This document shows positions 16,765 through 25,523 of a stretch of DNA of 64,000 bases, piece by piece. Positions within the stretch are counted from its first letter, which is position 1. Each line of letters begins with the position of its first letter. The stretch lies in assembly GCF_000190595.1 (NCBI RefSeq), contig NC_015167.1:1849501-1913500 (forward strand). The letters are read 5' to 3'. Under the pieces are notes generated by a model, which saw nothing but the letters and a program-made list of their open reading frames with translations, was not told where the DNA came from and ran no database searches. The DNA is from Cellulophaga lytica DSM 7489. Its GTDB lineage: Bacteria; Bacteroidota; Bacteroidia; Flavobacteriales; Flavobacteriaceae. The translations under genes were made by a program, and so were the position numbers.

Positions 16765-19242
16765 TTATGAGCCGCACATTAAACAATCGTCATCTGCTTG
16801 GCCAGCTTTAGCTTGTTCTATAAGTGCTTTCATTTCTGCTGCACTCATTGGTTCTACATCTGAATCTGCAGGTGTAGGGTTTACTTTTAACTCTGTTGCA
16901 GTTGCTTTAGGTGCAGCGCTAACTGCAGCTAACTTAGGCTCTGGAGCCTCAACAACTGGTTTCTCTTTTTTCTTGCTGTTGTCTACTGTAAATTTAATTG
17001 CATCTGCAGCAGCCTTAGTTCTTAAGTAGTACATACCAGTTTTAAGTCCGCTTTTCCATGCGTAAAAGTGCATAGACGTTAACTTAGAGTAGTTTGCATT
17101 TTCCATAAATAAGTTTAAAGACTGACTTTGGTCAATGAAATATCCACGGTGTCTAGACATATCAATAATGTCTTTCATACTTAACTCCCAAACTGTTTTG
17201 TATAGTTCCTTAATATCTTCAGGAATAATATCAATATGTTGTATAGAGCCGTTAGCACGCATAAGCTCTTGCTTTAGGCTCTCGTTCCAAAGCCCTAATT
17301 GTACTAAATCTTCTAATAAATGCTTGTTTACAACAATAAACTCACCAGATAATACTCTACGTGTATAAATATTAGATGTATAAGGCTCAAAACATTCATT
17401 ATTTCCTAAAATTTGAGATGTAGATGCTGTTGGCATAGGAGCAACTAAAAGAGAGTTTCTAACTCCGTTTTTTAGTACGCTTTTACGTAATTTTTCCCAG
17501 TCCCATCTACCAGATAATTCATCATCCTTAATACCCCATAAGTTATGCTGAAAATCTCCTTTAGATATTGGAGACCCTTCGTAGCTAGAGTATGGCCCAT
17601 CTTCTTTAGCCATTTCCATAGAAGCTGTTACGGCAGCATAGTATAATGTTTCAAAAATCTCTTGATTTAATTTTTTTGCCTCATCACTAGTAAAAGGCAT
17701 ACGCATCATAATAAATGCATCTGCTAAGCCTTGTACACCTAAACCAATTGGTCTGTGGCGCATGTTAGAGTTTTCTGCTTCTACTACTGGGTAGTAGTTA
17801 CGGTCTATTACTGTGTTTAAGTTTCTGGTAACACGTTTTGTTACACGGAAAAGTTCTTTATGATCAAACTCGCCATTTTTTACAAACATTGGTAATGCAA
17901 TAGAGGCAAGGTTACACACAGCAACTTCATCAGGAGCAGTATACTCCATAATTTCTGTACATAAGTTAGAAGAACGTATGGTACCTAGGTTCTTTTGATT
18001 GCTCTTGCGATTTGCTGCATCTTTATATAGCATATAAGGTGTACCAGTTTCTATTTGAGATTCTAGTATTTTTTCCCAAAGATCACGAGCTTTAATTGTT
18101 TTTCTTCCTTTGCCTTCTGCTTCAAAGGCTAAGTATGCCTCTTCAAACTCTTTATCATGCTTTTTGTATAAGTCAGGGCATTCATTAGGGCACATTAATG
18201 TCCAATCTGCGTTAGCTTCAACTCTTTGCATGAATAAATCTGGAATCCACATTGCATAAAAAAGGTCACGCGCACGCATTTCTTCTTTACCGTGGTTCTT
18301 TTTTAGATCTAGGAACTCAAAAATATCTGCATGCCATGGTTCTACATAAACAGCAAAGCTACCTTTACGTTTTCCTCCTCCTTGATCTACATAACGAGCC
18401 GTGTCATTATAAACGCGTAGCATTGGCACCACACCATTAGATGTACCGTTTGTACCTGCAATATAAGAGCCTGTAGCTCTTACATTGTGTATAGATAAAC
18501 CAATACCACCAGCAGACTGAGATATTTTAGCAGTTTGCTTTAATGTGTCATAAATACCATCAATACTATCATCTTGCATAGCAAGTAAAAAGCATGAAGA
18601 CATTTGTGGCTTTGGAGTACCAGAGTTAAACAATGTTGGTGTAGCGTGTGTAAAATATTTTTTAGACATAAGTTCATATGTCTCTATAGCAGCATCTAAA
18701 TCGTTTAAATGTATACCAATAGAAACACGCATTAACATATGTTGCGGGCGTTCTGCTATTTTACCGTTAAGTTTTAATAGGTAAGAACGTTCTAAGGTTT
18801 TAAATCCAAAATAATCGTAGCCAAAATCTCGGTTGTATATAATAGTAGAGTCAAGTTTTTCTGAGTTGTCTTGTATCACTTTAAAGACTTCGTCAGATAA
18901 AAGAGGTGCTTTTTTACCTGTTCTAGGGTTTACATATTCATATAAATCTTTCATTACCTCAGAGAAAGATTTTTTTGTGTTTTTGTGTAAGTTAGATACA
19001 GATATACGTGCAGCTAGCTTGGCGTAGTCTGGGTGAGTGGTTGTCATAGTAGCTGCAATTTCAGCTGCTAAATTATCTAACTCAGATGTTGTTACACCAT
19101 CGTATAAACCTTCTATTACACGCATAGCCACTTTTAGTGGGTCTACTAATGCGTTTAAGCCATAACAAAGCTTACGAACTCTTGCCGTAATCTTGTCAAA
19201 CATTATTAATTCTTTTCTGCCGTCTCTTTTTACTACATACAT
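16765..19242 (-). CDS. nrdA: Ribonucleoside-diphosphate reductase class Ia, alpha subunit
   Basis: This 825-residue subunit reduces ribonucleotides to deoxyribonucleotides in the cytoplasm. It begins with an ATP-cone (about residues 1-90), the allosteric overall-activity domain. The active-site cysteines are C217 (SSCFLLAM) and C443 (AVCNLASI), with N426/C428/E430 in SNLCTEI as the radical centre. The C-terminal CLMC pair (C820, C823) is the thioredoxin-exchange site. A low-complexity Ala/Pro/Glu linker of about 50 residues (770-815) separates the core from this tail. It lies 115 bases downstream of nrdB, a B-before-A order. Confidence 0.97.
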   Translation of the reverse strand: MYVVKRDGRKELIMFDKITARVRKLCYGLNALVDPLKVAMRVIEGLYDGVTTSELDNLAAEIAATMTTTHPDYAKLAARISVSNLHKNTKKSFSEVMKDLYEYVNPRTGKKAPLLSDEVFKVIQDNSEKLDSTIIYNRDFGYDYFGFKTLERSYLLKLNGKIAERPQHMLMRVSIGIHLNDLDAAIETYELMSKKYFTHATPTLFNSGTPKPQMSSCFLLAMQDDSIDGIYDTLKQTAKISQSAGGIGLSIHNVRATGSYIAGTNGTSNGVVPMLRVYNDTARYVDQGGGKRKGSFAVYVEPWHADIFEFLDLKKNHGKEEMRARDLFYAMWIPDLFMQRVEANADWTLMCPNECPDLYKKHDKEFEEAYLAFEAEGKGRKTIKARDLWEKILESQIETGTPYMLYKDAANRKSNQKNLGTIRSSNLCTEIMEYTAPDEVAVCNLASIALPMFVKNGEFDHKELFRVTKRVTRNLNTVIDRNYYPVVEAENSNMRHRPIGLGVQGLADAFIMMRMPFTSDEAKKLNQEIFETLYYAAVTASMEMAKEDGPYSSYEGSPISKGDFQHNLWGIKDDELSGRWDWEKLRKSVLKNGVRNSLLVAPMPTASTSQILGNNECFEPYTSNIYTRRVLSGEFIVVNKHLLEDLVQLGLWNESLKQELMRANGSIQHIDIIPEDIKELYKTVWELSMKDIIDMSRHRGYFIDQSQSLNLFMENANYSKLTSMHFYAWKSGLKTGMYYLRTKAAADAIKFTVDNSKKKEKPVVEAPEPKLAAVSAAPKATATELKVNPTPADSDVEPMSAAEMKALIEQAKAGQADDDCLMCGS

Positions 19243-19317
19243 GCTACAATTGTTTTTAGTGATACGTTGGTTAGGTCAAGTCTTGTGAGACTCAACAAAT
19301 TGGTTATTTATAGTGCT

Positions 19318-19342
19318 TTTTTTAGAAATTTATTCTAAAAAA
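19318..19342 (-). other. AT-rich hairpin between nrdB and nrdA
   Basis: The 10-bp stem TTTTTTAGAA/TTCTAAAAAA (19318-19327 with 19333-19342) has a 5-base loop and lies just after the nrdB stop. On the - strand a T run follows, so it may act as a weak terminator or attenuator that sets the nrdB:nrdA ratio. Confidence 0.45.
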
Positions 19343-19357
19343 TAAAAGGGTTAAATT

Positions 19358-20344
19358 TTAAAAATCTGCGTCAAAGCTAATTTTCTGTGCGTCGTCACCA
19401 TCATTATTGTTGGCAACTCCAGATTTTTGGTACTCGGCTACTCTTTTTTCAAAGAAGTTTGTTTTTCCTTGAAGAGAAATCATATCCATAAAGTCAAATG
19501 GATTTGTAGAGTTGTACACTTTGTCACAGTTTAATTCTACTAATAAGCGGTCTGTTACAAATTCTAAATATTGTGTCATTAATTTAGAGTTCATGCCAAT
19601 TAAGCTTACAGGTAAAGATTCTGTAATAAATTCTCTTTCTATATCTAATGCGTCTACAAGTATTTCTGTAATACGTTCTTTAGGTACTTTATTAATTAAA
19701 TGGTGGTTATGTAGGTGAACAGCATAATCACAATGCATACCTTCATCTCTAGATATTAATTCGTTAGAGAAGGTTAATCCTGGCATTAGGCCTCTTTTCT
19801 TAAGCCAAAATATAGAACAGAAAGAACCAGAAAAGAAAATACCTTCTACTGCAGCAAAAGCAATTAAACGCTCTGCAAAGCTTGGAGACTCTATCCATTT
19901 TAATGCCCAATCTGCTTTTTTTCTAATAGCAGGAAAGTTTTCTAATGCGTGAAATAAAATATCTTTTTCTTTTTCATCTTTAACATATGTATCAATTAAC
20001 AATGAGTATGTTTCCGAGTGTATGTTTTCCATCATAATTTGGAAACCATAAAAGAATTTTGCTTCTGCATACTGTACTTCGCTAACAAAGTTTTCTGCTA
20101 GGTTTTCATTTACAATACCATCAGATGCAGCAAAAAATGCTAGTATATGTTTAATAAAGTAACGCTCGTCGTCATTTAATTTATTTTTCCAATCATCAAG
20201 ATCAGCGTGTAAATCTATTTCTTCAGCTGTCCAGAAACTAGCTTCACATTTCTTATACCAATCCCATAAATCGTTGTGTTTAATAGGGAAAATTACAAAT
20301 CTGTCTTCGTTTTTTTCTAAAATAGGTTCTATTGCTGCTGACAT
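19358..20344 (-). CDS. nrdB: Ribonucleoside-diphosphate reductase class Ia, beta subunit
   Basis: This 328-residue ferritin-like subunit supplies the tyrosyl radical to NrdA. Di-iron ligands are visible as D44 ([10 protein letters not shown]), E106 and H109 in ENIHSETYS, and the later DEGMHCDYA block. Y113, four residues after H109, is placed as the radical tyrosine, as in eukaryote-like R2 proteins. Length is slightly shorter than mammalian R2, as is usual for Bacteroidota. It starts the nrdB-nrdA operon behind an unusually long upstream region without genes. Confidence 0.97.
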   Translation of the reverse strand: MSAAIEPILEKNEDRFVIFPIKHNDLWDWYKKCEASFWTAEEIDLHADLDDWKNKLNDDERYFIKHILAFFAASDGIVNENLAENFVSEVQYAEAKFFYGFQIMMENIHSETYSLLIDTYVKDEKEKDILFHALENFPAIRKKADWALKWIESPSFAERLIAFAAVEGIFFSGSFCSIFWLKKRGLMPGLTFSNELISRDEGMHCDYAVHLHNHHLINKVPKERITEILVDALDIEREFITESLPVSLIGMNSKLMTQYLEFVTDRLLVELNCDKVYNSTNPFDFMDMISLQGKTNFFEKRVAEYQKSGVANNNDGDDAQKISFDADF

Positions 20345-20852
20345 AATTTAAATCTGGATTATAACTGTTTTAAAAATTTTAAGGAGAATTGACCCTTAAA
20401 CCTTGGGGGACTACAAAGATTGTAAAATGTAGCCACATGGTAAAGGGCTTTTGCGGCTTTTAGGCTATAAGTTTTTAACAGTAATTGTTGACATGTGTCC
20501 TCGCCAGTGATGTTTATTGCCTTTGAAGAATTTATATGTTTTTTTAGTTTTTTAAACAGAAAAATGCTGTAAAAAAATAAACCAAAAAGTATATTATTTA
20601 GAAGTGTTGTTTGTGAGTGAAGTAGCAATTTATGACGCACCAAACTTTACGATTCTGACTTTAATACAAACAAAAATGAACTATTATATGATTCAGGTAG
20701 TTCCCCCCGAAACCTTTAAACCATTTGCAATAAAAACCATTTAACGTTTTATTAAAGCAGGCTGCTTAACGCAGTTGTGTATTCTGTTTTTTTAATACAC
20801 GTCCTTTAGAATCGTAAACTCTTAGTTTGGTGGTATCATAAAATTAATTTTG
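20345..20852 (-). promoter_or_regulatory. Long non-coding upstream region/leader of nrdB
   Basis: About 500 bases upstream of nrdB hold no convincing gene. On the - strand I see a hairpin TTTAAGG/CCTTAAA (20394-20400 with 20378-20384) about 34 bases before the start codon. Just upstream there is a CTACA/TGTAG pairing near 20410-20432. The stretch at 20441-20466 carries three AGCC copies. A run of six G lies near 20703-20708, and AAATGGTTT is repeated near 20720-20745. These are features one might see in a structured 5' leader. I could not match them to a known riboswitch, and no NrdR-box pair was recognised. Confidence 0.35.
20766..20840 (-). pseudogene. In-frame coding-like remnant after two stop codons
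   Basis: Continuing in the same frame as the 54-codon ORF (20853-21017), past TAA and a second TAA, the sequence reads as natural protein for about 25 residues (YDTTKLRVYDSKGRVLKKQ and a few more) until a TAA at 20766-20768. This looks like the far end of a decayed gene, or a chance open stretch. Confidence 0.3.
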
Positions 20853-21017
20853 TTATTTATTTACTGTTGTTGCTAGTAAAGAATCTGCGTTTTTATCTGT
20901 TGTAATTAAAGCAGCCTCTTGTTTTTTGTCTTTTGTTGTTGTTTTGTTGTTTTCTATTAGCGCGGCAATAACTATAGTAATTACTAATAGGCTAAACATA
21001 AAAATGCATTTTTTCAT
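20853..21017 (-). CDS. Small single-pass membrane or exported peptide, 54 residues
   Basis: An ATG start gives MKKCIFMFSLLVITIVIAALI, a signal-anchor-like segment, followed by a polar lysine/threonine-rich tail. The composition is that of a real Bacteroidota exported peptide. It faces the two-component genes at 21258 divergently across 240 bases. In-frame coding-like sequence after its stop codon (20766-20840) raises the alternative that it is the 5' part of a broken gene. No function is recognised. Confidence 0.5.
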   Translation of the reverse strand: MKKCIFMFSLLVITIVIAALIENNKTTTKDKKQEAALITTDKNADSLLATTVNK

Positions 21018-21257
21018 AATTCTGTAATTGCTTTTAGGTTTACTTTATAAATGTTGTATTACGCACATCTAATACATTGCTAATTTATAATCATTTACTA
21101 ATCTATGCGTTAACAATGTATAGATGGAGAAAAAAAATGTATAGTTTGTATGAAAATCAGCTTTTTTAAGCAATTAACACGTAATTTTTAACCAACTACA
21201 CAAAAAAAATATTGTTTTAAACATTGTATTGTACATTTACTATTCTAAATCTTTGTT

Positions 21258-21992
21258 ATGATAGAAGCAGTTGTAATTGACGATGAAATAAAAGCCATAC
21301 AGAGCTTAACTTGGGAGTTAACCAACTTTAGTGATGAAATTAAAGTGGTAGCTTCTTTTACAGACCCTTATGAGGCCCTTAATTACTTAGACGGAAATAT
21401 ACCAGATTGTGTTTTTTTAGATATAGAAATGCCAATTATGGACGGGTTTCAGTTTATGCAAAAGGTGAAAGACAGAGAATATCCTATTGTAATTACCACT
21501 GCATACAACCAATATGCTATTAAGGCTCTTAAAAATGAAGCTATAGATTACTTGCTAAAACCTATAGATACAGATGACTTAAATGATACTATTGTTAAGA
21601 TTAAAAAATACAATCAGAAAAACGATACCATTGAGCGTTTGGAACGATTGCTTTTAGGATTTAATTCTAATAAAGCAAATAAAAGGATTACTATAAATAC
21701 AGACGGAAAGCTTATTTTTTTAAATAGTGATGAAATTATGTATGCTGAGTCTGATGGTAACTATAGTACACTATATTTAGATGATGGCAATAAAGTTGTA
21801 TTAACAAAAAAACTTAAAGAGGTTGATGATATGCTTACCTTAGAAAACTTTTTTAGGGTGCATAACTCTTACATTGTAAATGTAAATAAGGTAAAAGAAT
21901 TTATTAAAACAGATGGTTACTTGGTGTTGCAATCTAACGACAGAATTCCTGTGTCTAGACAAAAAAAGTCTAACTTTTTAGATTTGCTTTAA
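21258..21992 (+). CDS. LytTR-family response regulator
   Basis: This 244-residue regulator has a receiver domain (residues 1-125): acidic pair D8/D9, phosphoacceptor D55 in CVFLDIEMP, and a conserved lysine in the DYLLKP block. A C-terminal LytTR DNA-binding domain follows (about 145-244, with EIMYAESDGNYSTLYL and FFRVHNSYIVNVNKVKEF). It is encoded 7 bases upstream of its likely partner kinase. Such pairs regulate envelope or metabolic genes in Bacteroidota; targets cannot be named from the sequence. Confidence 0.94.
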   Translation: MIEAVVIDDEIKAIQSLTWELTNFSDEIKVVASFTDPYEALNYLDGNIPDCVFLDIEMPIMDGFQFMQKVKDREYPIVITTAYNQYAIKALKNEAIDYLLKPIDTDDLNDTIVKIKKYNQKNDTIERLERLLLGFNSNKANKRITINTDGKLIFLNSDEIMYAESDGNYSTLYLDDGNKVVLTKKLKEVDDMLTLENFFRVHNSYIVNVNKVKEFIKTDGYLVLQSNDRIPVSRQKKSNFLDLL

Positions 21993-21999
21993 TTTGGTT

Positions 22000-23967
22000 A
22001 TGACTTTTAAATTAAAAAACAACATAATTACTACAAAGCAATTACTACATATTTTATTAATGTGTGTTTTATGTTTGCTTAGTGCAGAAGTAAAAGCACA
22101 GACTACACTTAGTAAAAAAAGTAAACAAAAAATAGATAGTTTAATACTTGCAAAACCGCAAACTTATGACCAAATAAATACTGTTGTTAAATACAGTAAA
22201 AAGGATACTTTATTGTTAAGGTATTTTGCGGCTAGGGCAGATAAAAGTAAGTATTTTGTAGGTGCATCTTATGCTTATAATCAATTAGGAACGGTATACA
22301 GAAATTTATCTCAATATAAAAAAGCAATACAATTGCATAAACTAGGTTTAGAGGCATCTACATTAGCAGACAATATAGAGTTTAAGGTATATAGCTTAAA
22401 TATGTTGGGTGTAGACTACAGAAGAATAGATGCAATACGTACCGCTTTAGATTATAACCAACAAGCCTTAGAGCTAGCAGAAAGTGTAAAAAAGCCTAGT
22501 AAAGATTTAAAACGAAGTATTAATGTATCTCTAAATAGTATTGGTAATTTATACCATAGTTTAGAACAGTATAACTTGGCTATTAACAGGTATAATGCAT
22601 CTTTAAAAATTGAAGAAGAGTTGGGTAATAAGCTTGGTTTAGCTATTAATTACCAAAATATAGGAGAAGCTTTAGAGGAACAAGGTAAATTAGAGGAAGC
22701 CTTGGAAAAATACAGAACTTCATTAGCGTATAATGAAGAAATAGACTCAGACAAAGGGCAGGTAATTTGTAATAATAGTATAGCTCAAGTTTACCTAAAA
22801 CAGAATAAAACTAAAAAAGCCATTGTGCTTTTAGAAACTGCTTTAGTTGGCGCCAAACAAATAGGAGATAAGTACATTACTGCTTTTGTAGAGGCAAATA
22901 TGGGTTGGGCTTACATGCAGTTAAATAAGATTGAAAAAGCAGAGAACCACATAAAAAGGAGTTTAGAAATTGGTAAAGACCAAGGTATACCAAGAATAAT
23001 TGCTTTAGGAACCAAAAGATTGTCTGAGTTAGAGCAATTAAAAGGTAATCATGATAATGCTTTAACCTACTACAAAAGAGCTATAGAGTTAGAAAAAAAA
23101 ATTAGTAGTACTAGAAACATACGTTATGCCAACGATGTTATTTTAAGGTACGAGAATGAAAAAATTAATAATGAAATAGAAAACCTTAGGAAAGACAATG
23201 AAATAGTAAAGTTAAAGCTTAAAAAGAATAGAGCTACTTTACTTATCATAGGTATTTCTTTAGTGTTATTAATGGTTGTTTTGTTTGTCTTTTACAAGCA
23301 AAACCAATTAACCAGCGATAAAAAAATGCTCACGCTAGAGCAAACTATGCTGCGTAGCCAAATGAACCCTCATTTTTTATTTAATTCTTTAAATTCTATT
23401 AAGCTTTACATTATTAATAATGAAAAGAAAAATGCGGTGCATTATCTAAATAAGTTTTCTAAACTAGTTCGTAAAATATTAGAAGCATCCTCATTAAGAG
23501 AAATTTCATTAGAAGACGAGTTAGAAACCGTTAGCTTGTATATGCATATAGAAAACATTAGATTTTCTAATAAAATAGATTTTACGGTAGATGTTGATAG
23601 GGATGTAGATGTAAACCAAGTAAAAATACCATCACTAATTCTTCAACCTTTTTTAGAAAACGCTTTATGGCATGGGTTATCATCTAAAAAAGGGAATAAA
23701 AAAATACACCTTCATATCTCAAAACAAGATGAAGAGTTTATAATAATTCGTATAACAGATAATGGTATAGGCAGAGCGGCATCAGAAAAAATTAAAGAAG
23801 CCAAAGTGCTTAAAAGAAAATCTTTAGGTATAGATATTACAAAAGAACGCTTAAAAAACTTTTCTAAAGACTATTTAAACTCTTTTAAAGTAGAGTTTAT
23901 AGACTTAAAAGATGAAGGTAAAAAAGCTTTGGGTACAGAAGTTATTTTAACTATTCCCATTATTTAA
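22000..23967 (+). CDS. TPR-containing LytS-like sensor histidine kinase
   Basis: The ATG at 22000 is preferred over the TTG two codons upstream, giving about 655 residues. A signal peptide (cut after KAQ) leads to a periplasmic array of tetratricopeptide repeats up to about residue 370, then a coiled coil. One membrane helix follows at about 411-431 (TLLIIGISLVLLMVVLF). The His_kinase domain has H458 in SQMNPHFLFNSLN, followed by an ATPase domain with FLENALWHGL and DNGIGRAAS. It autophosphorylates and passes phosphate to the LytTR regulator encoded just upstream. The 3' end overlaps the convergent DUF3109 gene by 21 bases. Confidence 0.93.
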   Translation: MTFKLKNNIITTKQLLHILLMCVLCLLSAEVKAQTTLSKKSKQKIDSLILAKPQTYDQINTVVKYSKKDTLLLRYFAARADKSKYFVGASYAYNQLGTVYRNLSQYKKAIQLHKLGLEASTLADNIEFKVYSLNMLGVDYRRIDAIRTALDYNQQALELAESVKKPSKDLKRSINVSLNSIGNLYHSLEQYNLAINRYNASLKIEEELGNKLGLAINYQNIGEALEEQGKLEEALEKYRTSLAYNEEIDSDKGQVICNNSIAQVYLKQNKTKKAIVLLETALVGAKQIGDKYITAFVEANMGWAYMQLNKIEKAENHIKRSLEIGKDQGIPRIIALGTKRLSELEQLKGNHDNALTYYKRAIELEKKISSTRNIRYANDVILRYENEKINNEIENLRKDNEIVKLKLKKNRATLLIIGISLVLLMVVLFVFYKQNQLTSDKKMLTLEQTMLRSQMNPHFLFNSLNSIKLYIINNEKKNAVHYLNKFSKLVRKILEASSLREISLEDELETVSLYMHIENIRFSNKIDFTVDVDRDVDVNQVKIPSLILQPFLENALWHGLSSKKGNKKIHLHISKQDEEFIIIRITDNGIGRAASEKIKEAKVLKRKSLGIDITKERLKNFSKDYLNSFKVEFIDLKDEGKKALGTEVILTIPII

Positions 23968-24534
23968 CTTGGTGTATTCTTTTGCTACCAAGTCTAATTC
24001 ATTATACCAATCTTCTCCAAACTTTCTAATTAAAGCTTCTTTTACAAACTTGTAAATAGGTACTTTTAATTCTTGACCTAATGAGCAAGCTGTATCACAA
24101 ATTTCCCATTTGTGGTAATTTACACCTGTAAACTCTGTGTATTCTCTTGTTCTAACAGGATATAGGTGGCAAGATACCGGTTTTTTCCAGCTGGTAATGC
24201 CTTCGTTGTAAGCATCTTCTAATCCGCATTTAGCTGTTCCGTTATCAGAAAAAACCACATAAGCACATTCACTTCCATTTACTAAAGGAGTTTCCCACTC
24301 ACCATCTTCTCCTTTAACAAAAGCACCTTGCTCTTCTATGGCAGCAATACCTTCTGGCCTTAAAAAAGGCTTAACATCCTGGTAAATATTTACCAATATT
24401 TCCGTTTCCTTGTCATCTAAAGGAGCGCCAGCGTCACCGTCTATGCAGCAAGCGCCTTTGCATGCCGTTAAATTGCAAACAAAATCGTTGTCAATAATTT
24501 CTTCAGATACTATAGTTTTTCCTATTTGAAACAT
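23947..24534 (-). CDS. DUF3109 family cysteine-rich protein
   Basis: Starting at the ATG at 24534 (a TTG seven codons upstream is less likely), the protein has about 195 residues. It has a dense cysteine pattern: CNLTACKGACC near the N-terminus (C20, C25, C29, C30), then single cysteines in ECAYV, KCGLE and SCHLYPVR, and a final CDTAC. This matches the DUF3109/YkgJ-like family, thought to bind zinc or an iron-sulfur cluster. The function is not established. Its 3' end overlaps the histidine kinase gene on the opposite strand. Confidence 0.87.
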   Translation of the reverse strand: MFQIGKTIVSEEIIDNDFVCNLTACKGACCIDGDAGAPLDDKETEILVNIYQDVKPFLRPEGIAAIEEQGAFVKGEDGEWETPLVNGSECAYVVFSDNGTAKCGLEDAYNEGITSWKKPVSCHLYPVRTREYTEFTGVNYHKWEICDTACSLGQELKVPIYKFVKEALIRKFGEDWYNELDLVAKEYTKLNNGNS

Positions 24535-24623
24535 ATGCGTAATATAAGATTGCAAAGATACTTTTTTAACGTTAATAAGTTGTTATTTTTAATTTTAGTA
24601 ATTTAAAACCGTTTTATAAAGTG

Positions 24624-24631
24624 TAAGTTTG
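24624..24631 (+). promoter_or_regulatory. -7 promoter element for the MarC-family gene
   Basis: TAAGTTTG matches TAnnTTTG and lies 27 bases before the start codon at 24658. No exact -33 TTG is seen at the expected distance. Confidence 0.5.
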
Positions 24632-24657
24632 CACCGATTTTTAAAAAAAGTTAAATT

Positions 24658-25239
24658 ATGCCTTCTAGTTTTTTTGATTTTAAGGAGATTGTTACTGCTA
24701 GTATGATTCTTTTTGCGGTAATAGATATTATTGGTAGTATACCTATAATTATTAGTTTAAGAGCTAAAGTTGGACATATACAGTCTGAAAAAGCTTCGTT
24801 AGTAGCTACTTTAATTATGGTTGCTTTTTTGTTTGTAGGTGAAGAAATACTTGGCCTTATTGGTATAGATGTAAACTCTTTTGCCGTAGCGGGTTCTTTT
24901 ATTATCTTTTTTATGGCAATAGAAATGATATTGGGTATTACACTTTATAAAGATGATGTTCCTGAAACGGCATCTATAGTACCAATAGCTTTTCCATTAA
25001 TTGCGGGTGCTGGTACAATGACGTCTTTATTATCTTTACGAGCAGAATATCACGTACAAAATATAATTGTAGCTATCTTAGTAAACATACTTTTTGTTTA
25101 TATAGTGTTAAAGTCTTCTAAAAAAATAGAAAGAGTACTGGGAAAAAGCGGATTAAATGTAATTAGAAAAGTTTTTGGTGTAATTTTGCTTGCAATAGCA
25201 GTAAAACTATTTGCAGCAAATATTAATGAACTATTTTAA
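24658..25239 (+). CDS. MarC family inner-membrane protein
   Basis: This 193-residue protein has about six hydrophobic helices, with the family blocks FAVIDIIGSIPI near the N-terminus and PIAFPLIAGAGTMTSLL in the middle. That is the UPF0056/MarC signature of integral inner-membrane proteins. The original link of MarC to antibiotic resistance has not held up, and its cargo is unknown. It is followed by a small membrane protein gene 12 bases later, probably in one transcript. Confidence 0.92.
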   Translation: MPSSFFDFKEIVTASMILFAVIDIIGSIPIIISLRAKVGHIQSEKASLVATLIMVAFLFVGEEILGLIGIDVNSFAVAGSFIIFFMAIEMILGITLYKDDVPETASIVPIAFPLIAGAGTMTSLLSLRAEYHVQNIIVAILVNILFVYIVLKSSKKIERVLGKSGLNVIRKVFGVILLAIAVKLFAANINELF

Positions 25240-25251
25240 ATAGAAGTTAAA

Positions 25252-25452
25252 ATGAATAAAGTAATATTTATAATCTTGTTTTTAATAGCAGGATTGCTAA
25301 TTGGGTACAACGTAACTCAGATAAATTTTGAAGATCCACTAAACGGCCCAAGCACTATTGCCCTTATCTGTATTGTTGCAGCTTTGTGCGCTATTGTGTT
25401 GTTGGTAATTTTTATGATCTCTAAAAAAATTCAGGATAAAATAAAAGAATAG
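25252..25452 (+). CDS. Small two-helix membrane protein
   Basis: This 66-residue protein has two hydrophobic segments (FIILFLIAGLLIGYNV and ALICIVAALCAIVLLVIFMI) and a basic, lysine-rich C-terminus. It follows the MarC-family gene by 12 bases and precedes a strong terminator, so the two form a short operon. No family was recognised. Confidence 0.7.
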   Translation: MNKVIFIILFLIAGLLIGYNVTQINFEDPLNGPSTIALICIVAALCAIVLLVIFMISKKIQDKIKE

Positions 25453-25476
25453 CTTTTAGCTAAAAAAAATTAAAAG

Positions 25477-25507
25477 AAAAAGGCGCCATTTATAGCGCCT
25501 TTTTTTA
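25477..25507. terminator. Bidirectional Rho-independent terminator
   Basis: The 10-bp stem AAAAAGGCGC/GCGCCTTTTT (25477-25486 with 25495-25504) has an 8-base loop and T tracts in both directions. It separates the MarC operon from the convergent RND efflux operon. Confidence 0.92.
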
Positions 25508-25523
25508 TGGTATATAACAGTAA

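Noticed and set aside
20359-20643. A 94-residue - strand ORF upstream of nrdB
   Set aside because: It begins with TTG and its composition is unlike neighbouring proteins. It lies wholly within the probable nrdB leader and shows no domain or signal pattern. Treated as chance open frame.
20345-20760. Possible cobalamin riboswitch upstream of nrdB
   Set aside because: A GGGGGGAACTACC stretch is faintly reminiscent, but the conserved B12-box and the GCAACTGT-like core are missing. Class Ia reductase also does not need B12 control by default.
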